From: an uncultured Solirubrobacteraceae bacterium
GTDB lineage: Bacteria; Actinomycetota; Thermoleophilia; Solirubrobacterales; Solirubrobacteraceae
NCBI GenBank assembly: GCA_955652345.1
Contig: CATPBV010000199.1
Span: 1-15,123, forward strand
Length of the DNA: 15,123 bases
Reading direction: 5' to 3'
The notes beneath the pieces are model-generated. The model was not told where the DNA came from, made no database searches, and was given only the letters and a program-made list of their open reading frames with translations. Position 1 is the stretch's first letter. Each line of letters starts with the position of its first letter. A program made the position numbers and the translations under genes. Positions 1-7,538 of the stretch are shown piece by piece.

Positions 1-1467
1 GTCGTGCGGGCTCGCGCGAAGCAGGATGCTCGACAGCATCGCGTTGATGCAGGCCGACTTGCCCGCGCCGGTGGTTCCGGCGACGAGCAGATGCGGCATC
101 TTCGCCAGGTCGGCGCCGATCGCCCGCCCGGCGATGTCCTTACCGAGCCAGACAGTAAGTGGCGACCAGTCGGGGGGAGGCTCCTGGAAAACGTCACCAA
201 GGTGCACGATCCGGCGCCGCGCGTTGGGCACCTCGACGCCCACGGCCTGCTTACCGGGGATCGGAGCGAGGATGCGGATATCAGTCGCGGCGAGCGCGTA
301 TGCCAGGGCGTCCTTGAGCTGCGCCACCTTGGAGACCTTGGTGCCGGGGGCGAGGCGCAGCTCGTAGCGGGTGATGTGAGGGCCGGTGACGCGTCCGACC
401 ACTTTGGCGTCGATGCCGAAGTGTCCGAGCGTCTCGAGCAGCAGCGCGGCGACCTGCTCCTGCCCGGCCGTGTCGGGCTTGGCGGCCTCGCCCGTCGAGC
501 GGACGAGGATGCGCGATGGTGGCACCCGCCATTGGAACCGGGGATCATCGGTGACCGAGGCCCGGAAGCGACCTTGTGGGGTGAGCTCCGAGGGGTCGAC
601 GGGCGCCCGTCGCTCCTCGGAAGGCGCATCCGCGCTACCGGCCTCGTCGGCTTCGGCGGCGGTCACCGCCGGTGCATCAGGCTCGTTCGGCGGCGCCTCA
701 ACGTGCGTCGCCCGCACCACGAGCTCAGCGGTGTCGGGCTCGGGAGGAAGCACGGGCTCCGCCGGCGAGACCACCCACTCCGGCCCCGAAGGCATCGCCT
801 CAGCCCCCGGGCGGGCCACGCTGGCCCGCAGCTCGTCGGTCGAGCGCCGGAGCGCGCGACCCGTGCTCCCGACACCCGATCCAGCTGCTCTCGCGATTCC
901 GGCGATCGATGCCCCCGTCAAGAGAACCAAGCCCGCGAGCACCAGGAACACAGCCAGGATATGCGCGCCGAGGGTGGAGAACAGATGCGAGGCGACCCAC
1001 AGCTCCGCCTGTCCGAGGATCCCTCCGCGTTGCTCGAACAACGTCGCCTGCCAGAAGTGGCGGGCGACGACGGCTCCAGGCCCGATGCCGAGCGTCCCCG
1101 CCGAGAGCACCAGCGTCACTCCCGCGATCAGGCAGGCGAGCGCGGCGCGGACCGAGCGCCCAGGCGGCCGGAGCTCCCGCATCAGCACCAGCGCACCAGC
1201 GGCGACCAGGGCGGCGGGGATCGCGTAGCCGAGCGCTCCGACCACGAATCGCACGCCGGTCATCACCCGATTGCCCAGCGCCCCGCCCGACCACTGCAGG
1301 TACGCCACCCCACCGAGGAAGATCCCGAAGGCGATCAGCGCCAGAGCGATGATGTCGACGTGGTGGGGCTCGAGCACCGGCCACGACAGGCGCAGGGAGG
1401 GACGGCTCGCGAACAGTGAGCGCCGCGCGCGCCGGCGCGGCGGCTTTCGTCTCTTACGAGCAGCCAT
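1..1467 (-). CDS. ftsK: DNA translocase FtsK/SpoIIIE, N-terminal part (3' end cut by window edge)
   Basis: FtsK is a septal, membrane-anchored ATPase that pumps chromosomal DNA during division. The minus-strand frame is open from ATG at 1467 to the edge (489 codons). It starts with a basic stretch (MAARKRRKPPRRRARR). Four hydrophobic segments follow (about residues 45-65, 85-110, 120-140, 170-200), then a Pro/Glu/Ala-rich linker. The alpha/beta translocase core begins near residue 280, with TGPHITRYELRLAPG and, further on, PHLLVAGTTGAGKSACINAM. The Walker A GTTGAGKS spans about 464-471 with Lys470. Walker B, the rest of the motor and the gamma domain lie outside the window. ATG 1467 is preferred because upstream codons in frame offer only a TTG two codons earlier, and the arginine/lysine-rich start suits a cytoplasmic N-terminus before the first membrane segment. 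The sequence order and motifs make the family call very secure. Confidence 0.96.
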   Translation of the reverse strand, partial: MAARKRRKPPRRRARRSLFASRPSLRLSWPVLEPHHVDIIALALIAFGIFLGGVAYLQWSGGALGNRVMTGVRFVVGALGYAIPAALVAAGALVLMRELRPPGRSVRAALACLIAGVTLVLSAGTLGIGPGAVVARHFWQATLFEQRGGILGQAELWVASHLFSTLGAHILAVFLVLAGLVLLTGASIAGIARAAGSGVGSTGRALRRSTDELRASVARPGAEAMPSGPEWVVSPAEPVLPPEPDTAELVVRATHVEAPPNEPDAPAVTAAEADEAGSADAPSEERRAPVDPSELTPQGRFRASVTDDPRFQWRVPPSRILVRSTGEAAKPDTAGQEQVAALLLETLGHFGIDAKVVGRVTGPHITRYELRLAPGTKVSKVAQLKDALAYALAATDIRILAPIPGKQAVGVEVPNARRRIVHLGDVFQEPPPDWSPLTVWLGKDIAGRAIGADLAKMPHLLVAGTTGAGKSACINAMLSSILLRASPHD

Positions 1468-1594
1468 GTCCAACCGAATGGCTTCGACGCCCGAGGACGG
1501 GCTCCTCCGTCGCTCACGACGATGCATCCGACGTTTTGCACGTATCTCGGGCCTTTCGCCGTAAGCATCGGGCTGGCCTACCATCTGAGAGCGA
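1468..1594. promoter_or_regulatory. Divergent intergenic region between ftsK and the response regulator
   Basis: This 127-bp gap must carry the start signals of both ftsK (minus) and the two-component operon (plus). On the plus strand TACCAT at 1579-1584 fits the actinobacterial TAnnnT -10 pattern and would start transcription within a few bases of the ATG at 1595. I see no good -35 partner. On the minus strand a GGAGGA sequence (1503-1508) lies about 35 nt ahead of the ftsK ATG, too far to act as its ribosome binding site. Two mutually exclusive small hairpins can form there: GCCCG/CGGGC (1489-1502) or GAGGA/TCCTC (1493-1507). Promoter assignments are inference. Confidence 0.35.
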
Positions 1595-2281
1595 ATGCCG
1601 GACTACGAGCGGACCCCCCGAGTGCTGGTCGTCGAGGACGACGACGCGATCGCCCAAGTCCTTCAGCGCTCCTTGCGGATGGCCGGCTACGACGTCAAGC
1701 TCGCGGCCGATGGACTAACGGCGCTCGACGACGCCCATGCCTTCCTGCCCGACCTGGTGATCCTCGATCTCTCGCTTCCCGGACTAGACGGCATCGAGGT
1801 CGCCCGGACGCTTCGCGAGAACGATGATGTGCCGATCCTCGTGCTGACGGCCCGCGACGCGGTCGAAGCGCGCGTCGCGGGGCTCGATTCGGGAGCCGAC
1901 GACTACCTCGTCAAGCCGTTCGAGCGTCAGGAGCTGCTCGCCCGGTTGCGGGCGCTGCTCCGTCGCCGACCCCCCCGCGGTCAGGCGACGCTCACGGTGG
2001 GAGACCTGAAGCTCAACCCAGACACGCACGAGGTCGCTCGAAACGCGCGGCCGATCGACCTGACCCAGCGCGAGTTCGAGCTGCTCGAGTACCTGATGCG
2101 CAACGAGCGGATCGTCGTCTCGCGGCAGCGGCTGCTCGACGAGGTGTGGGGCTATGACCCGTTTTCGATGACCAATACGATCGAGGTGTTCGTCTCCAAT
2201 CTCCGGAGGAAGCTGGAAGCCGATGGCGAGAGCCGGCTCCTACACACGATCCGCGGCGCGGGCTACGTTCTCCGCGTATAG
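1595..2281 (+). CDS. OmpR/PhoB-family response regulator
   Basis: This is a cytoplasmic DNA-binding regulator of 228 aa, the usual length for the OmpR family. The receiver domain (about 8-125) has the acidic cluster E14-D17, phospho-acceptor Asp58 in LVILDLSLPG, the switch Thr85 in LTARD and the conserved Lys107 in LVKPF. The winged-helix DNA-binding domain (about 135-228) has the family signature LTQREFELLEYLMRN and ends with NLRRKLEADGESRLLHTIRGAGYVLRV. The ATG at 1595 is followed at once by a normal receiver start; upstream GAGAG (1586-1590) is a weak ribosome binding site. The histidine kinase gene starts within its 3' end, so the two are co-translated partners. The layout resembles MprA-like actinobacterial regulators, but the target genes and stimulus cannot be read from sequence. 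Confidence 0.95.
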   Translation: MPDYERTPRVLVVEDDDAIAQVLQRSLRMAGYDVKLAADGLTALDDAHAFLPDLVILDLSLPGLDGIEVARTLRENDDVPILVLTARDAVEARVAGLDSGADDYLVKPFERQELLARLRALLRRRPPRGQATLTVGDLKLNPDTHEVARNARPIDLTQREFELLEYLMRNERIVVSRQRLLDEVWGYDPFSMTNTIEVFVSNLRRKLEADGESRLLHTIRGAGYVLRV

Positions 2282-3764
2282 AGCCGTTCCGATCCGGTGG
2301 CGGTTGGCTGGTGGCTCGGCGGTGCTCACGTTCATCATCCTCGCCGCGTTCGCGGGGATCGTCGGCACGCTCACCGCCGCGCGGATCCACGACCAGTTCA
2401 ACAACGACGTCAACCAGACGGCTGACCGGCTCCAGCAGCGGCTGAACAAGAGCCTCGTACTCAGCAACGGCAAGCTCACCGGCTGCAGCCGCAACGACAT
2501 ATCGGCGATCGCGAGCGCCGAGCGGGGCCTGGCCAGAATCTTCTCGGGGGCCGACCTGGCGTGCACACCACCCACTTCGAAGGCCAAGGGCGCCGACGCC
2601 ATACCGCAGGCCTCGCTGTTCAGCTCGCCGCCGATCCAGCCGTCCGCGAACTTCACGCAGTCCGGCTATGAGGTCGCGGTGCGGCAGCTGTCGGTGCGTC
2701 CGCGGCCGCAGGACAACGGGACGCTCCAGCTGTTGTTCGCGCGGCCGCTGTCGGACGTCGACCACACGATCGGCCAGCTCCAGTTCTTCCTGCTGCTCGG
2801 CGTCATCGGCGGCACGGTCCTCGCGCTGCTCGCCGGACTCGCCACCGCGCAGCGGGCGATGCGCCCGATCCGCGAGCTGACCAACGCCGCGAGGGAGATC
2901 GAGCGCACCCGGGACCCTCGCCGGCGCGTGCCGCACCCGAGAGCAGATGACGAGATCGCCGAGCTCGCCCGGACTCTCGAAGGGATGTTGGGCGCGCTCG
3001 ACAGCGCGCGCGCCGACACCGAGGCGATGCTGCACCGCCAGCGCGAGTTCGTCGCCGACGCCTCGCACGAGCTGCGAACCCCGCTGACCAGCGTGCTCGC
3101 GAACCTCGAGCTGCTGGCCGAGGAGCTCGGCGGCGAGCAGGAGGAGACGGCTCAGGCGGCGTTACGCTCGACCAAGCGGATGCGGCGACTGGTGGGCGAC
3201 CTGCTGCTGCTCGCCCGTGCCGACGCCAAGCGCGTCGGGCCCGAACGGCCCACGGACCTCGCCGAGGTGCTGACCGAGGTCGCGTCCGAGCTCGGGCCGA
3301 TGGCCGGCGACCACCAGCTATCACTCGACGCACGACCCGCTGTCGTGCCGGGAGTCAGGGACGACCTACACCGATTGACCCTGAACATGATCGAAAACGG
3401 CGTCCGACACACACCGCCGGGCACCCACATCACTGCGAGCACCCGCGCGCAGGACGGCTACGCAGTTCTCACCGTGGAGGACGACGGGCCCGGGATCCCG
3501 CCGGCTATCCGCCAGCGGGTGTTCGAACGCTTCGTACGCAGCGGGCAGGGATCTGGCCTGGGGCTAGCGATCGTCCGCGCGGTGGCTGAATCGCACGGCG
3601 GCACCGTGGCGCTCGAGCGCCCGGCAGGCGGCCACGGGACGCGGCTGGTTGTCAGGCTCCCGCGCGACCGCGTACGGAGCCGGGACGGCCATGGAACGAA
3701 CGGCCTGGCTCAGACCTCGACGACGACGGGAAGCACCATCGGCCGGCGCCGCAGCCGGTCGTAG
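2223..3764 (+). CDS. Membrane sensor histidine kinase (HAMP-HisKA-HATPase), partner of the upstream regulator
   Basis: This is a sensor kinase of 513 aa. It has a membrane segment at about 31-53, an extracytoplasmic loop (about 54-186), a second membrane segment (about 187-208) and a HAMP linker (about 209-262). The phosphorylation site is in FVADASHELRTPLTSV with His282. The ATP-binding domain has the N box (Asn388 and Asn392), G1 DDGPG (420-424) and G2 GSGLGLAIV (443-451). The only two cysteines, Cys88 and Cys114, both lie in the sensor loop. The ATG at 2223, with GGAAG just upstream, overlaps the regulator gene by 59 nt; the only in-frame alternative nearby is TTG at 2304, which would remove the PIRWRL segment I recall ahead of the first helix in related kinases. 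The Ser/Thr/Arg-rich C-terminal tail runs 55 nt into the convergent rnj gene. The family call is secure and the start is moderately sure. Confidence 0.93.
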   Translation: MARAGSYTRSAARATFSAYRAVPIRWRLAGGSAVLTFIILAAFAGIVGTLTAARIHDQFNNDVNQTADRLQQRLNKSLVLSNGKLTGCSRNDISAIASAERGLARIFSGADLACTPPTSKAKGADAIPQASLFSSPPIQPSANFTQSGYEVAVRQLSVRPRPQDNGTLQLLFARPLSDVDHTIGQLQFFLLLGVIGGTVLALLAGLATAQRAMRPIRELTNAAREIERTRDPRRRVPHPRADDEIAELARTLEGMLGALDSARADTEAMLHRQREFVADASHELRTPLTSVLANLELLAEELGGEQEETAQAALRSTKRMRRLVGDLLLLARADAKRVGPERPTDLAEVLTEVASELGPMAGDHQLSLDARPAVVPGVRDDLHRLTLNMIENGVRHTPPGTHITASTRAQDGYAVLTVEDDGPGIPPAIRQRVFERFVRSGQGSGLGLAIVRAVAESHGGTVALERPAGGHGTRLVVRLPRDRVRSRDGHGTNGLAQTSTTTGSTIGRRRSRS

Positions 3765-5371
3765 ACGAACGCCGCGAGGTCGTCGTGAAGCTCCTGCTGG
3801 AGCAGATCGATCTCGCGCACTCCATCCCGCGCGGCGCTGGCAAGTGAACGCTCCACCTCCTGGCGAATCTCCTCGACGAGGTCGCCCGCCTGTTCGATGA
3901 ACGGCACCCCACGGAAGATCACCTCCGGGGGGACGACCGATTCGCCGCTCTGCTCGGATACGGTCGCGACCACGATGAAGATCCCGTCGGCCGAGAGCAT
4001 CCGGCGGTCGCGAAGCGCGACGTCCGCGGGATCGCCGATGTCGACGCCATCGACGAAGATCATCCCCGACTGCTCGGGCTCGCCGAAGCGGGCGCCGCTC
4101 GAGTCGATCTCGAGCGGCAGGCCGTTCTCCCCGCGGAACACGGCCTCGGGATCGACGCCGACCGCCGCCGCGAGCTCGGCGTGGAGTTGGATGCGCTTGA
4201 AGTCGCCGTGGATCGGGAGCACGTAGCGTGGCTTGAGCAGGTTCAGCATCAGCTTGAGCTCCTCGGCGTATCCGTGTCCCGAGGCATGGATCGGGGCCTC
4301 GCGCGGGGTGATCACGTTGCAGCCGATGTGGTAGAGCCGGTCGACGGTCTCCCCCACCGAGCGCTCGTTGCCGGGGATCGGCGTGGCCGAGAACACGACC
4401 GTGTCGCCGCGATGGAGCTTGATCATCCGGTGGTCGTTGTGCGCCATCCGCCGCAGCGCCGACAGCGGCTCGCCTTGTGAACCGGTCGAGATCACGACGA
4501 TCTTCTCGTCGGGCCAGTCCTCGACCTCGGCCGGCTGCACGAGAATTCCCTCCGGGAGCTCGATGTGACCGAGCGAGCGGCCGATGTTCACGTTCTTGCG
4601 CATCGACCTACCGACCAGCGAGACCTTGCGGCCGAGCGCCGCGGCGGCATCGATCACCTGCTGGACGCGGTGGATGTTGGAGGCGAAGCTGGTCACGACG
4701 ATCCGCCCCGGGGCCCGCGAGAACACCTCCTGGAGATGCGGCCCGACCCCCCGTTCCGAAGGTGAGTAGCCGGCCCGGTCGGCGTTGGTCGAATCCCCGC
4801 ACAGCACAAGCACACCTTCGCGCCCGAGCTCTGCAAGCCGCGAGACGTCGGCCGCGATTCCGTCGACGGGTGTGTTGTCGAACTTGTAGTCGCCAGTCAC
4901 GAGCACCGTGCCGAGCTCGGTTCCGACCGCGACCGCAGCCGAGTCCGGGATCGAGTGCGTCATGTGCACGAGCTCGATCGTGAACGGCCCGAGACTGAGC
5001 CTGTCGCCGGGCTTCAGATCCTCCATCGGGACCTCCCGAAGGTTGTGCTCATCGAGCTTCGATCGCGCCATCGCCACCGTCAGCCTGCCGCCATAGATCT
5101 GCGGCCATGGATCGAGCTCTCGGAGCACCCACGGAAGCGCCCCGAGGTGATCCTCGTGGCCGTGGGTCACGACGACCGCCTCGATGTCGTCCGCGCGCTC
5201 GCGCAGGTAGCTGAAGTCGGGCAGGACGAGGTCGATCCCGAGCATGTCCGTTGTCGGGAATCGGAGCCCGACGTCGACGACCACGATGCGGCCGTCGTAC
5301 TCGATGACGGTCATGTTCTTACCGATCTCGCCCAGCCCGCCCAGCGGGAGGACGCGCAGCGTTCCGCTCAC
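3710..5371 (-). CDS. rnj: Ribonuclease J
   Basis: RNase J is a metallo-beta-lactamase/beta-CASP nuclease that matures and degrades RNA, with 5'-to-3' exonuclease and endonuclease activity known in the family. The product is 553 aa, normal length. The zinc motif THGHEDH gives His70, His72, Asp74 and His75; His139 and Asp161 (VTGDYKFD) are further ligand candidates. The beta-CASP region includes GDSTNADRAGYSPSE (192-206) and ISTGSQGEPLSALRRMA. The late motifs IHASGHG (361-367) and VLPIHGDFKR follow. The GTG at 5371 is chosen because SGTLRVLPLGGLGEIGKN is the usual family start, and because it overlaps the dapA stop as GTGA, indicating translational coupling. A start as far up as 5518 would lie mostly inside dapA and adds sequence unlike the family. 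The 3' end overlaps the histidine kinase gene tail to tail. Confidence 0.96.
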   Translation of the reverse strand: MSGTLRVLPLGGLGEIGKNMTVIEYDGRIVVVDVGLRFPTTDMLGIDLVLPDFSYLRERADDIEAVVVTHGHEDHLGALPWVLRELDPWPQIYGGRLTVAMARSKLDEHNLREVPMEDLKPGDRLSLGPFTIELVHMTHSIPDSAAVAVGTELGTVLVTGDYKFDNTPVDGIAADVSRLAELGREGVLVLCGDSTNADRAGYSPSERGVGPHLQEVFSRAPGRIVVTSFASNIHRVQQVIDAAAALGRKVSLVGRSMRKNVNIGRSLGHIELPEGILVQPAEVEDWPDEKIVVISTGSQGEPLSALRRMAHNDHRMIKLHRGDTVVFSATPIPGNERSVGETVDRLYHIGCNVITPREAPIHASGHGYAEELKLMLNLLKPRYVLPIHGDFKRIQLHAELAAAVGVDPEAVFRGENGLPLEIDSSGARFGEPEQSGMIFVDGVDIGDPADVALRDRRMLSADGIFIVVATVSEQSGESVVPPEVIFRGVPFIEQAGDLVEEIRQEVERSLASAARDGVREIDLLQQELHDDLAAFVYDRLRRRPMVLPVVVEV

Positions 5372-6237
5372 AGGCGGGCGTGCAAGCGGTCCAGCAGTCC
5401 GTGGCGCTCGAGCATCGCCTCGAGCACGGCCAGCTCGTCCGGGTCCGGCTCGATGTACGGCAACCGCGGAACGCCGACGCTCAGCCCGAGCATGTTCAAG
5501 GCGGCCTTGACACTGCACGTGAGCGGCGCGATCGCGAGATCGCGGTAGACGTCCAGAAGGCTGTCGTGGATCTCGCGCCGGTGCTCTGGCTCGTCGACCA
5601 TCCGGCGCATCGCCTCGCCGAACAGGTGGCTCGCGACCAGGATCCCGCCAGGCTCGCCGAGGTCGAGCACGTCCGCGAGCATGTCGTCGTTGCCGGCGTA
5701 GATCATCAGCCCGTCGATCTTGGCGAGATTGGCGGCGTTGGCCTGCTTGACGGCGACGATGTTCTCCATCTGTGCGAGCTCGGCCAGCAGGTCGTTGCTC
5801 ATGTCAGACGCGGTGCGCTGCGGGATGTTGTAGAGGATGATCGGGAGGTCGGTCGCGCGGACGATCTCCTCGTAGTGGCGGGCGATTCCGCGGCGACTCG
5901 GCCGGTTGTAGTACGGGTTCACGTGGAGCAGCGCGTCGGGGCGGAGCTCGGTGGCTCGCTCGGTCAGCGCAGTGGCGTGGCGGGTGTCGTTCGAGCCGAC
6001 GCCGGCGATCACCGTACCGCGCCCGCCCATCTCCTCGACGGCGATGCGAACCATCCGCATACGCTCATCGTCGGTGAGCGTCGAGCCCTCGCCGGTCGTG
6101 CCGCACACAACCAGCCCGTCGGAGCCGCGGTCGACCAGGTGGTGCATCAGCCGCACGGCCGCTTCCTCGTCGAGCCGACCCTGCGCATCGAACGGGGTGA
6201 CCATTGCGGTCAGGATCGCGCCGAAGCTCGGTCGCAT
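5368..6237 (-). CDS. dapA: 4-hydroxy-tetrahydrodipicolinate synthase (dihydrodipicolinate synthase)
   Basis: DapA condenses pyruvate with aspartate semialdehyde, the first committed step to lysine and diaminopimelate (cell wall). The TIM-barrel protein is 289 aa from ATG 6237. Visible active-site residues are Thr47-Thr48 in GTTGEGSTL, the Tyr in NPYYNRP (109/110), Tyr136 in LYNIPQRT, Arg141, and the Schiff-base Lys164 in VAVKQANA. The start is uncertain: ATG 6246 or TTG 6264 would add 3 or 9 residues, and none of the three has a clear ribosome binding site. I chose 6237 because MRPSFGAILTAMVTPF matches the family start and because a -10-like element sits exactly 7 nt upstream, as in a leaderless mRNA. 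The stop codon overlaps the rnj start. A DapA-like aldolase of other specificity is possible in this superfamily, but the complete residue set and the nearby dapB favour true DapA. Confidence 0.93.
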   Translation of the reverse strand: MRPSFGAILTAMVTPFDAQGRLDEEAAVRLMHHLVDRGSDGLVVCGTTGEGSTLTDDERMRMVRIAVEEMGGRGTVIAGVGSNDTRHATALTERATELRPDALLHVNPYYNRPSRRGIARHYEEIVRATDLPIILYNIPQRTASDMSNDLLAELAQMENIVAVKQANAANLAKIDGLMIYAGNDDMLADVLDLGEPGGILVASHLFGEAMRRMVDEPEHRREIHDSLLDVYRDLAIAPLTCSVKAALNMLGLSVGVPRLPYIEPDPDELAVLEAMLERHGLLDRLHARL

Positions 6238-6244
6238 CGCGGGC

Positions 6245-6253
6245 ATTATCGCA
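6245..6253 (-). promoter_or_regulatory. Candidate extended -10 promoter for leaderless dapA
   Basis: Read on the minus strand, the sequence is TGCGATAAT, that is an extended -10 (TGn) joined to GATAAT. Exactly seven bases separate it from the A of the ATG at 6237, the normal distance from a -10 box to a transcription start. No Shine-Dalgarno sequence precedes any possible dapA start, which fits a leaderless transcript. No recognisable -35 box lies 17 bp upstream, as often seen with extended -10 promoters. This is inference from spacing. Confidence 0.4.
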
Positions 6254-6323
6254 CTGGCCGCCAACGCTGCGGGGTCACGCGTCCCGCGGGTGAGCGCGTT
6301 TGTACCGGCGTGGGCGCAGGAGC

Positions 6324-6818
6324 TCAGCGCTGTTTGCGGCCGCCCCAGGCGAGCACAGAGAACGGGCCCATCACGTCGCTCGGGCGGTCATGAGCGGGTG
6401 GCGGCCCGGGCGCGAGGGCATGCTTCGGGGGCTCGGAGACGATGTGCGTGACGGGCGCACTGGTCAGCTTCGAGATCCGCTCGGGGAGCCCCGCGTGCAG
6501 CCACTTGGAGAGGTGCAACGGGAGCGTGCTGACAACGATCTCGTCGAAGCGCCCGGGATTCCACACCTCGGTGACCGCGACCACCGGATCCTCGGCCCCG
6601 ACGCTTCCGTCCGCCTGAAGACCAGCCTCGCGAAGCAGCGCGAGCGCCTGCTCGAGCCTCTCGCGTGCCGCCGCGCGCCCGCCGGCGGACCGCGTCGCTG
6701 GGACCACCAGGGTGAACGCCGCCGGACCCCTCTCACTGCGCGCCCGCAGCCCGGCGATCAGCTCGGGCGAACTCGCGGTCACGCTCGCCACGACCAGGAC
6801 GTTGCACTTCCATGTCAC
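6324..6818 (-). CDS. Small Usp-like (universal stress protein fold) protein of unknown function
   Basis: This is a soluble protein of 164 aa with no signal peptide or membrane segment. The N-terminal strand NVLVVASVTASSPELIAGLRAR and the alternating hydrophobic strands (FTLVVPA, VVAVTEVW, DEIVVSTLP) suggest an alpha/beta nucleotide-binding fold like universal stress proteins. The segment DEIVVSTLPLHLSKWLHAG followed by LTSAPVTHIV sits where Usp proteins carry their glycine-rich ATP loop, but the usual G-x2-G-x9-G(S/T) is not present, so ATP binding is doubtful. The start is GTG 6818, supported by GAGG 8 nt upstream. An ATG at 6813 is out of frame. It sits between dapB (54-nt gap) and dapA (86-nt gap). 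No substrate or pathway role can be stated. Confidence 0.75.
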   Translation of the reverse strand: MTWKCNVLVVASVTASSPELIAGLRARSERGPAAFTLVVPATRSAGGRAAARERLEQALALLREAGLQADGSVGAEDPVVAVTEVWNPGRFDEIVVSTLPLHLSKWLHAGLPERISKLTSAPVTHIVSEPPKHALAPGPPPAHDRPSDVMGPFSVLAWGGRKQR

Positions 6819-6831
6819 GTCCGATACCTCA

Positions 6832-6853
6832 TTGTGCTCAAGCGCACAACATA
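6832..6853 (-). promoter_or_regulatory. Palindrome overlapping a candidate promoter of the Usp-like gene
   Basis: The dapB/Usp-like gap contains TTGTGC-n6-GCACAA (6832-6849), a perfect 6-bp inverted repeat. On the minus strand TATGTT (6848-6853) fits the TAnnnT -10 pattern, with a start point expected near 6841, inside the palindrome. No convincing -35 is seen. No T-run follows the repeat, so it is not an intrinsic terminator for dapB. An operator is the simplest reading, as inference. Confidence 0.35.
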
Positions 6854-6872
6854 GCGCGCGTCGGCGACGTCT

Positions 6873-7538
6873 CTACAAGAGGTGCTCGAGCCCGACGGTG
6901 GGCGACCGCGGCAGCGTGGCGACCCGACGCACTGCGAGCAACACCCCCGGCATGAACGACTCGCGGTCGGTCGAGTCGTGGCGGATCGTGAGCGTCTGCC
7001 CGACGTCGCCGAGGATCACCTCCTGGTGCGCGACGAGGCCAGGCAGCCTGACCGAGTGGATCGGAACCTCGTGACCCTCGGGCGACGCCTGCGCGATCAG
7101 CGCGGCGGTACGCGCCGCGGTTCCGCTCGGCTTGTCGAGCTTGCGGTCGTGATGCAGCTCGATGATCTCGGCCTTAGCCATGTGCCTCGCGGCCTGAGCG
7201 GCGAACTGCATCATCAGCACCGCTCCGATCGCGAAGTTCGGGGCTACGAACACGTTCGCCTCTGCACCCCCGAGGTCGTCGAGCTCCGCCGGGTCGAACC
7301 CGCTCGTCCCGATCACCACATGAACGCCGGCCGCGACTGCGTCACGCGCGTTGCGTACGGCGCTGTCCGGGATTGTGAAGTCGACCAGCACGTCTGCGTC
7401 GCCAAGCACCTCCGCCACGGCCGTCCCGAGCGCCGGGTCGGCACGCCCCGCGAGCTCCATGTCGGCCTGTTCCTCGACCGCGCGGCAGACGGTGCTTCCC
7501 ATGCGCCCCGCCGCCCCGGCGACCGCAACCCTGATCAC
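6873..7538 (-). CDS. dapB: 4-hydroxy-tetrahydrodipicolinate reductase
   Basis: DapB reduces the DapA product using NAD(P)H in the lysine/diaminopimelate pathway. The protein is 221 aa, at the short end of the family (about 240-270 is common). The Rossmann loop is VAGAAGRMG (residues 6-14). A GTSGF motif lies at 77-81. The catalytic signature is ELHHDRKLDKPSGTA, with His129 as general acid candidate and Lys133 binding substrate. The C-terminal dimer region reads HQEVILGDVGQTLTIRHDS. The start GTG 7538 overlaps the stop of the M16 peptidase gene (GTGA) and has GGAG about 12 nt upstream, so coupled translation is likely. The shortness comes from compact loops, since both signature motifs and the C-terminus are intact. 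Confidence 0.95.
   Translation of the reverse strand: MIRVAVAGAAGRMGSTVCRAVEEQADMELAGRADPALGTAVAEVLGDADVLVDFTIPDSAVRNARDAVAAGVHVVIGTSGFDPAELDDLGGAEANVFVAPNFAIGAVLMMQFAAQAARHMAKAEIIELHHDRKLDKPSGTAARTAALIAQASPEGHEVPIHSVRLPGLVAHQEVILGDVGQTLTIRHDSTDRESFMPGVLLAVRRVATLPRSPTVGLEHLL

Noticed and set aside
4..1419. Plus-strand open frame of 471 codons across ftsK
   Set aside because: It is antisense to a clear FtsK with Walker A and four membrane segments. Its product is low-complexity Arg/Gly/His/Pro, as expected from the complement of high-GC coding DNA.
2013..3068. Minus-strand open frame of 351 codons across the regulator/kinase genes
   Set aside because: It has no recognisable domain and runs opposite to two well-supported genes; a GC-rich shadow.
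5372..5518. N-terminal extension of RNase J up to 5518
   Set aside because: It lies wholly within dapA in another frame and encodes an Arg/Ala/Gly-rich string unlike the family; the GTGA overlap at 5371 explains the start.
5380..6393. Plus-strand open frame of 337 codons across dapA
   Set aside because: Antisense to DapA with all active-site residues present; repetitive Val/Asp/Arg composition.
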